DNA of 64,000 nt from Syntrophus buswellii. Lineage in GTDB: Bacteria > Desulfobacterota > Syntrophia > Syntrophales > Syntrophaceae. The position numbers and the translations under genes are program-made. Where the stretch lies: NCBI RefSeq assembly GCF_046097065.1, contig NZ_CP175563.1:62001-126000 (forward strand), written 5' to 3'. Positions 26,867-35,929 of the stretch are shown here, one piece after another. The notes below the pieces were generated by a model. It was not told where the DNA came from. It saw only the letters and a list, made by a program, of their open reading frames with translations, and ran no database searches. The stretch's first letter is position 1; each line of letters opens with the position of its first letter.

Positions 26867-27339
26867 GGCCCTACCTTCCCCATACAGCCCATAAGAACCC
26901 CTCTGCTGATGACCGCTCCCGCGCCTTCCATGGCAAGGCCAATGAGAACGATCAGTGAAGTGACAATGAGAGTAAGTCTCCGGTTTTCAGGGATTAAGAG
27001 ATTGTTTCGATAGGTAATGACAGGCAGAAGAATACTCAGAACGAGCAGGGAGAAGAAGAAATGTTCCTTCCACTCCATGAAAAATGAATGTGCCCATTCC
27101 CATGGTCCATTAAGGATGATGGCCTTATCATGGGCATAGTGAACAATATACCACCATCCTCCGATAACATAAGAAACGACCATGGACAAAGCCAAACAGA
27201 GGCTTAGCCCTCGAATTGTGGGGATATTTTTTTCACTCGCATTCAGGACGTAGACAAAAAGGGCCACCGCCAGGAGAATCCCCAAAACGCCGAAAAGGAC
27301 GTGAACCATGACAGAAACCTGCACTCCAAATAGTGACAT
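26863..27339 (-). CDS. Membrane protein, unknown function
   Basis: 158 aa with four to five hydrophobic helices. Several His residues lie in or near helices (VHVLFG, YIVHYAHDK, WAHSFF, KEHFFF), a spacing that would suit heme or quinone contacts, though this is only suggestive. AGGAGG precedes the ATG at good distance. First gene of a two-gene operon, divergent from a cytochrome b5-like/DUF2231 membrane protein, so a redox link is possible. No family recognised. Confidence 0.75.
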   Translation of the reverse strand: MSLFGVQVSVMVHVLFGVLGILLAVALFVYVLNASEKNIPTIRGLSLCLALSMVVSYVIGGWWYIVHYAHDKAIILNGPWEWAHSFFMEWKEHFFFSLLVLSILLPVITYRNNLLIPENRRLTLIVTSLIVLIGLAMEGAGAVISRGVLMGCMGKVGP

Positions 27340-27646
27340 AGCGCCCTCCTTTTACGGAATTGACTGCCTCTATTATTAGCCTGGGAAACTGATTAAAAAT
27401 ATACGTTTATAATAGTCCTGATAATTTTTCTGAGCAAGTAACTTTTTTCTTTTGATAGATTTGGTAGAATTGGCCTCTATAATGGCTGCAGAAATTTGGC
27501 GTAATATGATAAATTTTCTTTAAGAGAAGCAAAGGAAGTGGTCCCATTTCGCAACGAGAAGCCTGGAATGGAAGTGAGGCCGTTTTTTATGCAAGGGTGA
27601 GTTCTTGGTCAGGTTCCATCAATTGACGACAGAAAGGAAAGGGCTG
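27340..27646. other. Divergent intergenic region, no gene recognised
   Basis: About 307 AT-rich bp between the two divergent membrane-protein units. Presumed to hold both promoters; no convincing -35/-10 pair or hairpin was singled out. Confidence 0.5.
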
Positions 27647-28351
27647 ATGACACTGTATACTGCCGAAGAACTTAAACTGGGCGATGGAAAAAACGGACGG
27701 CCTATTCTTTTTGCTTACAGAGGTAATGTATACGAAGTATCTCCCGAAAGTAAGTTATGGAAGAATGGACTTCACATGGGCAGACATATGGCCGGAACGG
27801 ATCTCACAAAAGACATGGAAATTTCTCCGCACGGTATAGATGCACTGTCCAAAGCTAAGTTGTTAGGAAAGATAGTCGCCAGTCCTTTGACTTCGATTGA
27901 ACTTCCCCACGCATGGGTTGCCTTATTGCTTTCCAAACATCCCCATCCCATATCCTCTCATTTCCCTATTGCACTTTCTGTCACCGCTGCACTGTTTTCA
28001 ATCGTCAGCATCTTATTTGATTTACGGATCACGGAGCTGGCTGGTGTCTTCAATCTGATTGTAGCTACAATTATAATGCCTTTTACTATTCTGACAGGCT
28101 ATCTCAGCTGGCGTTATAATTATCAACGTAAAAATTCATTTGAATTCAAGGCAAAGATTCTCTTATCTATTCTTCTTCCATTTTCCATGCTGGGCGTACT
28201 TTGTCTATTTGGATACCAATACTTTTTTACTGACTCATATCCTACAGGGCCGATTCATGGACTTTATCATGTACTGGTAGTAACTACGGCCCTGAATGTT
28301 GTCGCACTTGGCTATTTTGGCGGCCGCATTACATTTCCAGATAGACGGTGA
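27647..28351 (+). CDS. Cytochrome b5-like/DUF2231 membrane protein
   Basis: 234 aa. The N-terminal about 75 residues look like a bacterial cytochrome b5-like heme-binding domain (LYTAEEL, RPILFAYRGNVYEVSPE, GLHMGRHMAGTDLT with candidate His ligands). The rest is a four-helix membrane domain opening HPHPISSHFPIALS, as in DUF2231 proteins. The start at 27647 with GGAAAGGG upstream is preferred; the frame extends 14 codons earlier. Likely a small membrane heme protein in electron transfer; partners unknown. Confidence 0.75.
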   Translation: MTLYTAEELKLGDGKNGRPILFAYRGNVYEVSPESKLWKNGLHMGRHMAGTDLTKDMEISPHGIDALSKAKLLGKIVASPLTSIELPHAWVALLLSKHPHPISSHFPIALSVTAALFSIVSILFDLRITELAGVFNLIVATIIMPFTILTGYLSWRYNYQRKNSFEFKAKILLSILLPFSMLGVLCLFGYQYFFTDSYPTGPIHGLYHVLVVTTALNVVALGYFGGRITFPDRR

Positions 28352-28464
28352 TAGAATACATCTGTTCAGCCTGACATAAAGGAAGGGTCAGAAATTTCCA
28401 TGCCTTATCGTCCATATTTCAAATGGTAATAGATGCTTTTTTTAATTGCTCAGAGTGCATCCTC

Positions 28465-28548
28465 TGTAGATGTATCTCACACTTTCCGGTGCCAAACATT
28501 TTTAAAAAAACGTTCCGGCTAAATTCATCAACTTCTTCCTGAAAGCGA
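28465..28548. repeat. Three-copy intergenic repeat, copy 3
   Basis: Lies in the gap 28352-28583 after the cytochrome b5-like gene and about 35 bp before the ISL3 element. Same blocks as the other copies. The IS appears to have inserted at the outer edge of this repeat's extended homology (AGATTTCA). Confidence 0.8.
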
Positions 28549-28583
28549 TAGATCTTCAGCCTTGCTTGATATGAAAGATTTCA

Positions 28584-29897
28584 GGTTCATCCGGTCGATG
28601 CGTACATTCATATTGAAAAAAATGGACATACACCCCAAGAGGAAATTGTTCGAAGATTTCCAATTAACGGAGGGGAAGCATGTCCACGAGTCTTCTTTAC
28701 CATGGATTCGGCCTTATCGGCTACGATTATGTCAGGACGCGATATGAGGGAAGAAGTATCACGTTCACCATACGCCACAAAAGGAGCAAACTTCGTTGTC
28801 CGGTCTGTAGAAGCAGGAAGGTCATCATGCGGGGAACGACACGGAGACGGTTCCGAAGCATTCCTATCGGTTTCAAAAACGTGTTTTTCGATCTTGATGT
28901 TCAGCGTGTAGGGTGCCTTCGTTGCGGTACTATTCGTCAAGTGTCGCTGGGATTTGCTGATCCCCGGTTTTCTTGCACCCGTGCTTTTGAGCGATATGCC
29001 TTGGAATTGTCGAAACACATGACGATCCGGGATGTAGCTGGACATCTGTCGGTATCCTGGGACGTGATCAAGGAAATTCAGAAACGAGATTTGATGAAGA
29101 GGTTTTCCAGACCCTGCCTGAAGGATCTTCGGAGAATTGCCATCGATGAGATCTCGATTCGCAAGGGGCATCGGTATCTGACCGTTGTTTTGGATATGAC
29201 CAAAGGGACGATCGTCTATGCCGGTGATGGCAAGGGAGCCGATGCGCTTGACTCTTTCTGGAAAAAGGTCAAACGTGCCAAAGCCAAGATTGAAGCCGTT
29301 GCCATGGATATGTCTCCCGCTTATATCAGCGCTGTATCGACTCATCTTCAGAAAGCGACGATTGTTTTCGACCATTTTCATGTCATCAAGCTCTTCAACG
29401 ACAAATTGTCCGGGCTAAGAAGAGACCTTTATCGGGAGGCAAAAGATCTCCTTCAGAAGAAAGTCCTGAAGGGTACCCGCTGGCTTCTCCTGAAAAATCC
29501 GGAAAATCTTTCTTCATCCAAAGGTGAAAGGGCCCGCTTGAACGATGCCCTTCAGCTAAACCAGCCCCTTTCATGCGCCTATTACCTGAAAGAAGATCTC
29601 CGACAGGTCTGGTTCCAGCCAACCAAGGAAAAAGCACGGCTTGTATTGGTTGATTGGATCAAGAGGGCGGAAACTTCCGGGATCAAAATGTTGAAAAAGT
29701 TTGCAAAGTCACTTGCTGCATTTCAATCCGGTATCCTCTCTTATTATGATTACCGCATCTCGTCGGCTCCATTGGAAGGCACAAACAACAAAATCAAAAC
29801 CATGAAACGGATGGCCTATGGGTTCCGGGATATCGAATTCTTCAAACTTAAAATCATGGCCATTCATGAAGCCAAGTATGCTTTAGTCGGATGAACC
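28584..29897 (+). mobile_element. Complete ISL3-family insertion sequence with target duplication
   Basis: The 1,314-bp element is bounded by GGTTCATCCG and its exact complement CGGATGAACC. The inverted repeats are imperfect but extend to about 22 bp. Both ends are flanked by the identical 8-mer AGATTTCA (28576-28583 and 29898-29905), the target-duplication length typical of ISL3. The right repeat overlaps the transposase stop codon. Perfect duplications imply recent insertion. Confidence 0.93.
28680..29894 (+). CDS. ISL3-family transposase
   Basis: 404 aa, full length. N-terminal zinc-finger region (RCPVCRSRKV, CLRCGTI), helix-turn-helix stretch (MTIRDVAGHLSVSWDVIKEI), then a DDE catalytic core: IDEISIRKGH (first Asp), AMDMSPAYISAV (second), and the closing SAPLEGTNNKIK (Glu). 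GGAGGGG precedes the ATG. No frameshift or stop, so probably active. Confidence 0.95.
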   Translation: MSTSLLYHGFGLIGYDYVRTRYEGRSITFTIRHKRSKLRCPVCRSRKVIMRGTTRRRFRSIPIGFKNVFFDLDVQRVGCLRCGTIRQVSLGFADPRFSCTRAFERYALELSKHMTIRDVAGHLSVSWDVIKEIQKRDLMKRFSRPCLKDLRRIAIDEISIRKGHRYLTVVLDMTKGTIVYAGDGKGADALDSFWKKVKRAKAKIEAVAMDMSPAYISAVSTHLQKATIVFDHFHVIKLFNDKLSGLRRDLYREAKDLLQKKVLKGTRWLLLKNPENLSSSKGERARLNDALQLNQPLSCAYYLKEDLRQVWFQPTKEKARLVLVDWIKRAETSGIKMLKKFAKSLAAFQSGILSYYDYRISSAPLEGTNNKIKTMKRMAYGFRDIEFFKLKIMAIHEAKYALVG

Positions 29898-30000
29898 AGA
29901 TTTCAGCTATAAATGAGTTCATCAGCATCAAGTCCAAAGCTGTGTTTTTGACCGCCAATGAATTCAAACGTCCGAATGATCAACAAGACAGGAGGTCTCA

Positions 30001-31104
30001 GTGTTCAAGAAAGCAGTATTTCCAGGCAAATACATCCAAGGTGTTGGTGCAATAGGTCAAATACCCGTACTGATCGATTTGCTGGGTAAACAGGGATTGA
30101 TACTGGCATCACCCTCGGTGAAGGACAAGGTACTTCCTGAAAGCGGTGTCGACTGGCTCAATCGAGCCATTCCCATCGAGGTGTTCTGCGGCGAATGTTG
30201 CGAGGAAGAACTGAACCGGCTTTCCGGCACCCTTGCGCAAACGCATGCTGATGTTCTTGTCGGTATGGGTGGAGGCAAGACTATTGACACGGCGAAAATT
30301 GCTGCCGACCGTGCAGGCATACCGGTGATCATTGTTCCCTCAATCGCTTCGACCGATGCTCCATGCAGTGGGTGTGCGGTGCTGTACTCGAAGGACGGGG
30401 TTTTCGATTCTGTATGTTATCAAAAGACAAACCCTGCGGCTGTGCTTGTCGATGTGGCAATCATCGCGGCGGCACCGACACGGTTTCTTGTATCTGGGAT
30501 GGGAGACGCTCTATCAACATGGTTCGAGGCTAGATCCTGTGACCGCACCCAGTCAGCAAACGAATGCGGTGGTTATGCTACAACGGCAGGGCTCGGCATC
30601 GCCAAACTCTGTTATGAAATACTGCTGACACATGGCGCAGCCGCCAAACTCGCCAGTGAGAGACATCTTGTCACTCCAGCTCTGGAACGAATTATTGAGG
30701 CGAATATCCTATTGAGCGGAATCGGGTTTGAAAGCGCCGGATTGGCGGCGGCCCATTCCATTCACAATGGTCTCACCGCATTGGCGGAAACCCATTCTTT
30801 CTACCACGGTGAAAAGGTCGCCTTTGGCGTTTTAGTTGGCCTCCAACTTGCGGACACGTCGGCTGACGAGACAGAAATCATTTACTCTTTCTGTGAGGAC
30901 ATCGGCTTGCCAACCACACTTGCAGGCATTGGCCTTGGAAATGCCGACCGACATAAGCTGATGGAAGCAGCAGAAAAGGCCTGCACTCCCGATCAGCCCA
31001 TTCATCACGAAGCTGGTGTGATTACTCCCAAAAAAGTCCTCGATGCAATGCTTGCAGCAGATGCCCTTGGTCAAAAAAGAAGTGGGCACGAAAGGAACCA
31101 CTGA
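30001..31104 (+). CDS. gldA: Glycerol dehydrogenase
   Basis: 367 aa, the usual length of iron-containing-alcohol-dehydrogenase-fold glycerol dehydrogenases. NAD-binding GMGGGKTIDTAK and SIASTDAPCSG are present, as are metal ligands Asp in GMGDALSTWFEA and His in AAHSIHNGL and SFYHGEKVAFG. GTG start with AGGAGG 5 nt upstream. Oxidises glycerol to dihydroxyacetone with NAD in known homologues. Single gene between two insertion sequences. Confidence 0.92.
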   Translation: MFKKAVFPGKYIQGVGAIGQIPVLIDLLGKQGLILASPSVKDKVLPESGVDWLNRAIPIEVFCGECCEEELNRLSGTLAQTHADVLVGMGGGKTIDTAKIAADRAGIPVIIVPSIASTDAPCSGCAVLYSKDGVFDSVCYQKTNPAAVLVDVAIIAAAPTRFLVSGMGDALSTWFEARSCDRTQSANECGGYATTAGLGIAKLCYEILLTHGAAAKLASERHLVTPALERIIEANILLSGIGFESAGLAAAHSIHNGLTALAETHSFYHGEKVAFGVLVGLQLADTSADETEIIYSFCEDIGLPTTLAGIGLGNADRHKLMEAAEKACTPDQPIHHEAGVITPKKVLDAMLAADALGQKRSGHERNH

Positions 31105-31250
31105 TTATGAGAGCCTTCTCTGGTGGGAGATGAGGTCCAACTTTACGCTCTTTATCCCACCTTCGACAGCGGTAGGTAAACAAAATTGAAATTCTTAAGT
31201 AAAATTATAGTTATAAGTCGTTGTCGAATTTTTGGCGTTTGCCTACATTT

Positions 31251-32906
31251 TTAAGGGGTCACCTGGATATGCCGAATACGTTGCGGTGGAGATATCTTTA
31301 GTAGTTTTAGGATGTTGACTTGTTCCGGTGTCGGTTCGGTGGTCTGTAATACCCGTCCTTCTTTTGAAAAAAATTCTCCAAGATGAAGGCGCTCCATTTG
31401 AGCTTTGATATGGTCCCAAGGCATGTTCGTTTTCCTCTCGGCAACCCTTACCAGAAGGAGTGCCAGGAAACAGAGGAACACATGGGCTTCGATCCGTTCA
31501 TCCTTCCGGTGATAAACAGGTCTCAGATCCAGAGTCGTTTTCAGGGTTCGGAAAGCCCGCTCCACTTCCATCAGTTGTTTGTACCCCAGTGCCACATCCT
31601 CAGGACTCAGGGTGTCGTCACTGGTGGAAATGATGTATTTCCCGTCCAGATGGGCCTCTTCTCTGATCTTCCCTTTGTCGATTTTGATCCGCCCGTTTTT
31701 CAACTGCCGCAGGTATCTGCCCATGGTCCGGTGGGACAGAAGGGCGCAGACGTTCTTCGTGTGACAGTGTCCGGTCTGATCCTTGATGGACTTCAGAGCT
31801 TCTTCAATCTTTTTGATGGTCTTCTCGCGAGTGGCCTGATCCTTTTTGGCCTCCTCAGGATTGTGAACCAGGATGAACCGGCGTCGCTTTTCCCCGTCGC
31901 CAATGGTCACTTCCTTGATCTCCAGGTTTTCCCGGACGGAAGTGAACCTGCCCCGCTTGGCCAGAACCTCACGGTGGATCTCCTGATTATCCCGGAGCTT
32001 CTCGCCGATGATGTAATGGCCGCCGGCCTTCTGCAGGATCATACGATTCTCCTCCGAACTCATCCCCCGGTCCATGACCCAGACGCAGCGGCCCAGCTTC
32101 CAGCCGAGAAGATCACTCTTGACCTTTTCCACGGTCTTCATGTCCGAGGTGTTTCCCGGCATCGTCCAGCACTTTACCGGGATGCCCTCCTTCGTGACCG
32201 CCAGACCGATCACCACCTGAGGGAGATCCGGCCGGTGATCCTTGGAATGACCATACCTCCGAAGACCCTCCTCGTCTTCTTCATCCATTTCGAAGTAGGT
32301 GCTAGTGGTATCGAAGAAGATCAGGTCCACCTCCAGGTTCAAAAGATCCGCCACGGCAAAGTAGACTTCCTTGTGGATGGTTTCCCGATACTCCAGCAGA
32401 ACATCCATGGCCCGGTACAGATGCTGAAGCTCGATCGGTTCAGGATTCCCCAGGGCCACGTCTTCTTTTACCCACTCCTCGACGCCTCTTTTGGAATCCG
32501 GGGCCAGCGCCCGATTGGCGACCATGGCAAAAGTCGACCATTCCACCGGAGACGTAAACGATCGATCCTTCATGCATTGAGAAAGAGCCTGGGGAATGCC
32601 CAACTGTTCCCACAGAGCACGGAGCAAATAGGCGCCACCCATGGGAACGCTCTTGAGGAATCGGATTGGAGCCTCACCCTCTATCGTCCCTTGAATCCGC
32701 AAAGCCTCTTCCGGAGTGAGGAAGCGGGACAGGCTCTTGGTGAGTCTTCGAATCGCATCGACATCAAGGGAGTCGGCGCGGCCAAAAGTGTAGAGAACAT
32801 CCGCTTTCGATTGTCCCGTTTTGGCATCCCGAACATTATGCGCCAACTGGACGTATGTGGTGGTCGATCCGCTCTTGTTTTTTCTGGAGATTGTTCTGAC
32901 GTACAT
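31251..32906 (-). CDS. IS1634-type (IS4 superfamily) transposase
   Basis: 551 aa, uninterrupted. It resembles IS1634-family DDE transposases: opening MYVRTISRKNKSGSTTTYVQ, FFDTTSTYFEMDEE (first Asp), VWVMDRGMSSEENR (second Asp) and a C-terminal YKQLMEVERAFRTLKT (Glu). I could not define its terminal inverted repeats or a target duplication in the flanks, so element boundaries are left open. Its own sequence is intact. Confidence 0.92.
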   Translation of the reverse strand: MYVRTISRKNKSGSTTTYVQLAHNVRDAKTGQSKADVLYTFGRADSLDVDAIRRLTKSLSRFLTPEEALRIQGTIEGEAPIRFLKSVPMGGAYLLRALWEQLGIPQALSQCMKDRSFTSPVEWSTFAMVANRALAPDSKRGVEEWVKEDVALGNPEPIELQHLYRAMDVLLEYRETIHKEVYFAVADLLNLEVDLIFFDTTSTYFEMDEEDEEGLRRYGHSKDHRPDLPQVVIGLAVTKEGIPVKCWTMPGNTSDMKTVEKVKSDLLGWKLGRCVWVMDRGMSSEENRMILQKAGGHYIIGEKLRDNQEIHREVLAKRGRFTSVRENLEIKEVTIGDGEKRRRFILVHNPEEAKKDQATREKTIKKIEEALKSIKDQTGHCHTKNVCALLSHRTMGRYLRQLKNGRIKIDKGKIREEAHLDGKYIISTSDDTLSPEDVALGYKQLMEVERAFRTLKTTLDLRPVYHRKDERIEAHVFLCFLALLLVRVAERKTNMPWDHIKAQMERLHLGEFFSKEGRVLQTTEPTPEQVNILKLLKISPPQRIRHIQVTP

Positions 32907-33444
32907 GTCTACTCATGTAACGCAGACTACCAACGATGTCAAGCATAATTACATATTTCGCATGCCTACAGGTTTTTCAGTTTTTTGAGAGTCCGACTGT
33001 GAAAATTCAATGACTTACGCTATTCAAAAGGTCAAAATATGCCTATAACTGTCGAACGCGGGGTAATGTGAAATCAATATTTTAAAAAAATATCACTGCA
33101 AACTTTGTAGCCGGGGCTATTAATTTTGGATTCCATTGATTGCTGCACAATTACCAAAAGGAATCTGATGCCCGACAGCACAATTCGAGGCAGGACATAT
33201 CGGGTAACTGTCAACTCAAGTCCGTCTTCCTACATATGATATGTCTTTTTAAAATATCACTCGTTTCAAGCGTAATCGATAAATCCCACTTCTTGCTGTT
33301 TGAAGCATTGGTAGATGAACACATTCAGAGACCGAATAAGGACAGGTATCATTCGGGGTCACTCAAAATATTCTTTGTGGGCAGCAGAAAAATGAAAAGG
33401 ACCTCGATATAAACATGATTAAATGGTCTAGATATTATTGAAAT
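32907..33444. other. Intergenic gap beyond the IS1634-type transposase
   Basis: About 540 AT-rich bp with no recognisable gene. A 90-codon plus-strand frame (33140-33412) has no plausible Shine-Dalgarno or homology. The string ATAACTGTCGAAC near 33045 also occurs near 23957 and may mark an old IS end, unproven. Confidence 0.5.
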
Positions 33445-33690
33445 CTATCCGGTTACCATTGGGTACCATTTTCTTGTTATATTTTCCAACAGCAGCTGAA
33501 AGGCTGTTTTGCCATCTACAACCCCTTCAAGATTGTCGATACTTCCCAAAATCTCATTAAATATTTGTTTTGCTCGTTCTTCAGGTAATCCGCCTGCCAT
33601 AGCCGGTTGTAAGATTGCAATAAGTAATGATGCTATCTCTTGAGAACCTTCAATATTTTGCACTTCCTCTTCTTTAATTTCTTCGCTCAC
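33445..33690 (-). CDS. Small hypothetical protein
   Basis: 81 aa from a GTG at 33690, chosen because GGGGAGG lies 5 nt upstream; the frame could extend to an ATG at 33723. The acidic N-terminus is followed by two amphipathic helices (IASLLIAILQPAMAGG, AKQIFNEILGSIDNLEG). No family recognised. Isolated between IS-derived sequence and dapF. Confidence 0.55.
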   Translation of the reverse strand: MSEEIKEEEVQNIEGSQEIASLLIAILQPAMAGGLPEERAKQIFNEILGSIDNLEGVVDGKTAFQLLLENITRKWYPMVTG

Positions 33691-33878
33691 CCATTCCTCC
33701 CCGTTTTGAAATGATAATATCAACTATCCATTTATTTTCGATATTACAAGTCTTATTCGATGGCTCCCGTTAATCGAGGTCAAGTGAAAAAAGGACTCAG
33801 TTCCGGCGTTGACGTGAGCGGCAGGATGCGTTATGCAGAGGAATAAATATTTTCGGGCGGAACAGGAGCGGGCAGAGA

Positions 33879-34709
33879 ATGGACTTTTTCAAGATGAGCG
33901 GCAGCGGCAATGACTTCATCCTGTTTGATAACCGGGGAGGGACGTTGGCTGCGGTCAAGGACATGCCGGCTTTCGTGCAGGCGATCTGCCGCCGGAAGGT
34001 TTCCGTCGGGGCCGACGGCGTGATTCTTGTGGAGCCTTCGGAGCGGGCGGACTTCCGCTGGCGCTTTTTCAACGCCGACGGCAGTGAAGTGGAGATGTGC
34101 GGCAATGGAGGCCGCTGTGTCGCCCGGTTCGCCTTCCTACAGGGAATTGCCGGGGAGAGGATGTCCTTTGAAACCGTGGCCGGGATCATCGATGCCGAAG
34201 TCCGGGGTGATGTGGTGAAACTGAGGCTCACCGAACCCTCGGCGCTGGAGGCCGGCCGGATCGTCCCCCTCCAGGATGAAAGGGTGACCGTGGACAGCAT
34301 CAACACGGGCGTTCCCCACGTGGTGGCTTTTGTAGCGGATCTGGATCACTTTGACGTCTTCCGTTATGGCAGGGCGCTCCGCTTTTCCGAGGCGTTTGCG
34401 CCGGCGGGAACGAACGCCAACTTCGTAACGGTGACCGGCCCTCAAAGCCTTTCCGTCCGGACTTACGAGCGGGGCGTTGAAGACGAAACCCTGGCCTGCG
34501 GCACGGGATCGGTGGCCTCGGCCCTGGCTGCGGCGGCGCGGGGAGAGGTGACCTCGCCGGTGGAGGTGACCGTGAGAAGCGGTGAGGTCCTGAAAATCCA
34601 TTTTGAAAAGAACGACGGCGCCTTCCGGAACGTCTATCTGGAGGGTCGGGTCCGCGTGGTTTATGAAGGCCAGCTCTGGGAAGAGGCCTGGCTGGGTCAG
34701 GGAGATTGA
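33879..34709 (+). CDS. dapF: Diaminopimelate epimerase
   Basis: 276 aa, family length. Converts LL- to meso-diaminopimelate for lysine and peptidoglycan. The two catalytic cysteines are in MCGNGGRC and ACGTGSVAS, and the N-terminus FFKMSGSGNDFILFD is characteristic. dapL follows 34 nt downstream, so the last DAP steps are co-transcribed. Confidence 0.97.
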   Translation: MDFFKMSGSGNDFILFDNRGGTLAAVKDMPAFVQAICRRKVSVGADGVILVEPSERADFRWRFFNADGSEVEMCGNGGRCVARFAFLQGIAGERMSFETVAGIIDAEVRGDVVKLRLTEPSALEAGRIVPLQDERVTVDSINTGVPHVVAFVADLDHFDVFRYGRALRFSEAFAPAGTNANFVTVTGPQSLSVRTYERGVEDETLACGTGSVASALAAAARGEVTSPVEVTVRSGEVLKIHFEKNDGAFRNVYLEGRVRVVYEGQLWEEAWLGQGD

Positions 34710-34743
34710 CAACATTCATCATTCTTATAAAGGAGACAGAACG

Positions 34744-35910
34744 GTGCAGATTGCGGAACGACTGGGTAAGATTCCCCCCTACCTGTTCATGGAATTGCGG
34801 AAAAAAATCAACAAAGCCAAGGCCGATGGCGTCGACGTCATCAGCCTCGCCATCGGGGATCCCGTGGAGCCCACCCCGGAACCCATCATCGAAGAGCTCT
34901 GCCGCCAGGCGCACAATCCCGAAAACCACCGTTATCCGACCGATGAGGAAAAGGGGATGCTGGCCTTCCGGCAGGAGGTGGCCCGCTGGTATGCCGAGAG
35001 GTACGGCGTCGATCTTGATCCGGAAAAAGAGATCCTGGGGCTCATCGGTTCGAAGGAAGGATGTCATCATTTTGTCCTGGCCTGCATCAATCCCGGGGAC
35101 ATTGTCCTCATGACCGATCCCGGGTATCCGGCCTATCGTTCCAGCATCCTCATGGCCGGGGGTGAGCCCTACAATGTGCCGATTCTGCCGGCCAACGGAT
35201 ATCTGCCTGTTTTTGAAGACATTCCCTCCGACGTGCTGAAGCGGGCGCGGGGCATGTTCCTCAACTATCCCAACAACCCCACGGGGGCCTGCGCCACCCG
35301 GCCTTTCCTGGACCGGCTGGTTGCCTTTGCCCGGGAAACGGGCATTGCCGTCTGCTATGACAACCCGTACTCAGAGATGGTTTTTGAGGGGCAGGAGCGC
35401 CTGAGCTTCCTCATGGCCAATGGGGCGAAGGAGGTCGGGGTGGAGCTCAATTCCCTCTCCAAGCCCTATAACATGACCGGCTGGCGGATCGGGATGGCTT
35501 CGGGAAACCCGGAGATTCTGGCCGCCATGAGCAAGGTCAAGGAGAACACCGATTCGGGAATCTTCAATCCCATCCAGTATGCGGGCATGTTCGCCCTCCG
35601 CCATGAATCGCCCTCCATTGACAGGATGCGGACCATCTATGCCGAACGCCGGACTCTGGTTCTCAAGACGCTGAAGAAGATCGGCATTGATTTTGAGCCG
35701 CCCAGGGGCACCTTCTACCTCTGGGTTCCCGTTCCGGCTGGCATGACTTCCCTGGAATTCACGAACCGCCTTTTCGAGAAGACGGCGGTGGTGGTGGCTT
35801 CCGGAACGGCCTACGGCCAGTACGGCGAAGGCTTCATCCGCATCTCCCTGACGGTCCCGGACAACCGGCTGGCCGAGGCCATGGCCCGCATCGAGAAGGA
35901 GTTTGCCTGA
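34744..35910 (+). CDS. dapL: LL-diaminopimelate aminotransferase
   Basis: 388 aa. PLP-dependent class I/II aminotransferase converting tetrahydrodipicolinate to LL-DAP in one step, bypassing acylated intermediates. PLP Lys in NSLSKPYNMTGWRIG; other marks are FLNYPNNPTGA and CYDNPYSE. GTG start at 34744 has AAGGAG 8 nt upstream. Adjacency to dapF supports the DapL assignment over other aminotransferases; this route is common in Deltaproteobacteria. Confidence 0.94.
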   Translation: MQIAERLGKIPPYLFMELRKKINKAKADGVDVISLAIGDPVEPTPEPIIEELCRQAHNPENHRYPTDEEKGMLAFRQEVARWYAERYGVDLDPEKEILGLIGSKEGCHHFVLACINPGDIVLMTDPGYPAYRSSILMAGGEPYNVPILPANGYLPVFEDIPSDVLKRARGMFLNYPNNPTGACATRPFLDRLVAFARETGIAVCYDNPYSEMVFEGQERLSFLMANGAKEVGVELNSLSKPYNMTGWRIGMASGNPEILAAMSKVKENTDSGIFNPIQYAGMFALRHESPSIDRMRTIYAERRTLVLKTLKKIGIDFEPPRGTFYLWVPVPAGMTSLEFTNRLFEKTAVVVASGTAYGQYGEGFIRISLTVPDNRLAEAMARIEKEFA

Positions 35911-35929
35911 AGGAAGGAAACGATCAATC

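Noticed and set aside
31383..32948. 521-codon open frame on the plus strand
   Set aside because: Antisense shadow of the intact IS1634-type transposase; no domain motifs and no Shine-Dalgarno.
23957..33058. ATAACTGTCGAAC string near 23957 and 33045 as an IS end
   Set aside because: Thirteen bases in two places, same orientation, no matching inverted end; insufficient to call an element.
31105..33060. Terminal inverted repeats and target duplication for the IS1634-type element
   Set aside because: Only short, poor matches (for example AGTCG on both sides) were found, so boundaries are not called.
33140..33412. 90-codon open frame
   Set aside because: No Shine-Dalgarno, atypical composition and no homology in an AT-rich IS flank.
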